Shown here: one piece after another, positions 63,849 through 64,000 of the stretch
Numbering within the stretch: position 1 is the stretch's first letter
How the letters are laid out: every line of letters begins with the position of its first letter
Source of the DNA: an uncultured Tenacibaculum sp.
Lineage (GTDB): Bacteria; Bacteroidota; Bacteroidia; Flavobacteriales; Flavobacteriaceae
Direction of reading: 5' to 3'
Assembly: GCF_947499065.1 (NCBI RefSeq)
Contig: NZ_CANMMT010000001.1
Coordinates: 372,001 to 436,000 of the forward strand
DNA length: 64,000 bases
Notes under the pieces: generated by a model
What the model was told of the DNA's origin: nothing
Database searches by the model: none
Seen by the model: the letters and a program-made list of their open reading frames with translations, nothing else
Translations under genes and position numbers: made by a program

Positions 63849-64000
63849 CTATGCTGCTTGTTGTAGTACTTTTCTTTTTTTACTTCTTTTAGAAATTACA
63901 TAATTGTTAAATAGATACAATAGTGTAAATGTTCCTACATTAATGCCTAGCATTATTAACAAAACAACTGGCTCATTGTATGCTGAAAAATCTAAAAACA
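63849..64000 (-). CDS. C-terminal fragment of an unidentified membrane protein, cut by the window edge
   Basis: An open minus-strand frame enters from the right edge and ends in TAG at 63849-63851. The visible 49 or so residues contain one transmembrane segment (PVVLLIMLGINVGTFTLLYL) and a basic tail (SKRSKKRKVLQQAA). The stop is 1 bp before the esterase start codon, so this is the upstream member of the RpfF-like operon. Identity cannot be told from this piece. Confidence 0.75.
   Translation of the reverse strand, partial: FLDFSAYNEPVVLLIMLGINVGTFTLLYLFNNYVISKRSKKRKVLQQAA

Noticed and set aside
1..64000. Mobile elements, phage genes, CRISPR arrays, tRNA or rRNA genes
   Set aside because: No transposase, integrase, terminal repeats, spaced direct repeats or tRNA-like cloverleaf was seen; intergenic gaps are short and mostly explained by promoters and terminators.

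Overview
The window is AT-rich chromosomal DNA (about 30 % GC by eye, not computed) from a marine-type Flavobacteriaceae, most like Tenacibaculum or Polaribacter. The evidence is the type IX secretion protein SprA next to ruvA and maeB, many TonB-dependent receptors with an N-terminal carboxypeptidase-regulatory-like domain, GLPGLI, DUF5686 and DUF3108 proteins, and Bacteroidetes promoters (TTTG, 17-19 bp, TAnnTTTG). I saw no tRNA, rRNA, CRISPR, insertion sequence or integrase. It reads as a stable core segment with accessory islands.

1-11.1 kb: sprA (its 3' end is off the left edge), ruvA, maeB, then two tandem short PAS proteins sharing an aromatic C-terminal tail, and queG. A perfect TGAT-N4-ATCA inverted repeat, of Crp/Fnr type, sits at the first PAS promoter. 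11.2-16.7 kb: an AsmA-like protein, a DUF5686 outer-membrane protein behind an ECF-type promoter candidate, and moaD. 16.7-24.9 kb, minus strand: an outer-membrane barrel with two GLPGLI proteins and a small secreted two-cysteine protein, then recO, a heme-receptor-like TonB receptor and DUF3817. 25-38.6 kb is mostly housekeeping: CYTH, TrhA, an acyltransferase, trpS, an aldo-keto reductase, pgk, moaE, a GNAT enzyme, a cysteine-free AddB-like nuclease and a Nit2-type amidase.

38.6-51.6 kb, minus strand: an acyltransferase and acyl-ACP desaturase pair, a small membrane protein, an Oar-like receptor, a DUF3108-M23 peptidase-pgi run, tryptophan 2,3-dioxygenase, and an hmgA-hppD tyrosine-degradation operon.

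51.9-61 kb, plus strand, is an iron-siderophore island. Two siderophore-type TonB receptors have promoters of nearly the same architecture, each flanked by Fur-like AT-rich 23-bp elements. DUF3325-like and DUF3649-like membrane proteins, a PepSY ferrisiderophore-reductase-like protein with an extra His-rich membrane domain, and a PchR-like AraC regulator follow. Together they can import ferric siderophores, reduce them at the inner membrane and sense iron or siderophore.

61-64 kb, minus strand, is a compact operon that runs off the right edge: an unidentified membrane protein (C-terminal piece), a secreted esterase of the hormone-sensitive lipase type, a fatty-acid-hydroxylase-type di-iron membrane enzyme, and a crotonase that matches RpfF, the diffusible-signal-factor synthase, including both catalytic glutamates. 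This is my best candidate for an undescribed system: fatty-acid signal synthesis with tailoring and turnover enzymes in a Bacteroidetes bacterium.
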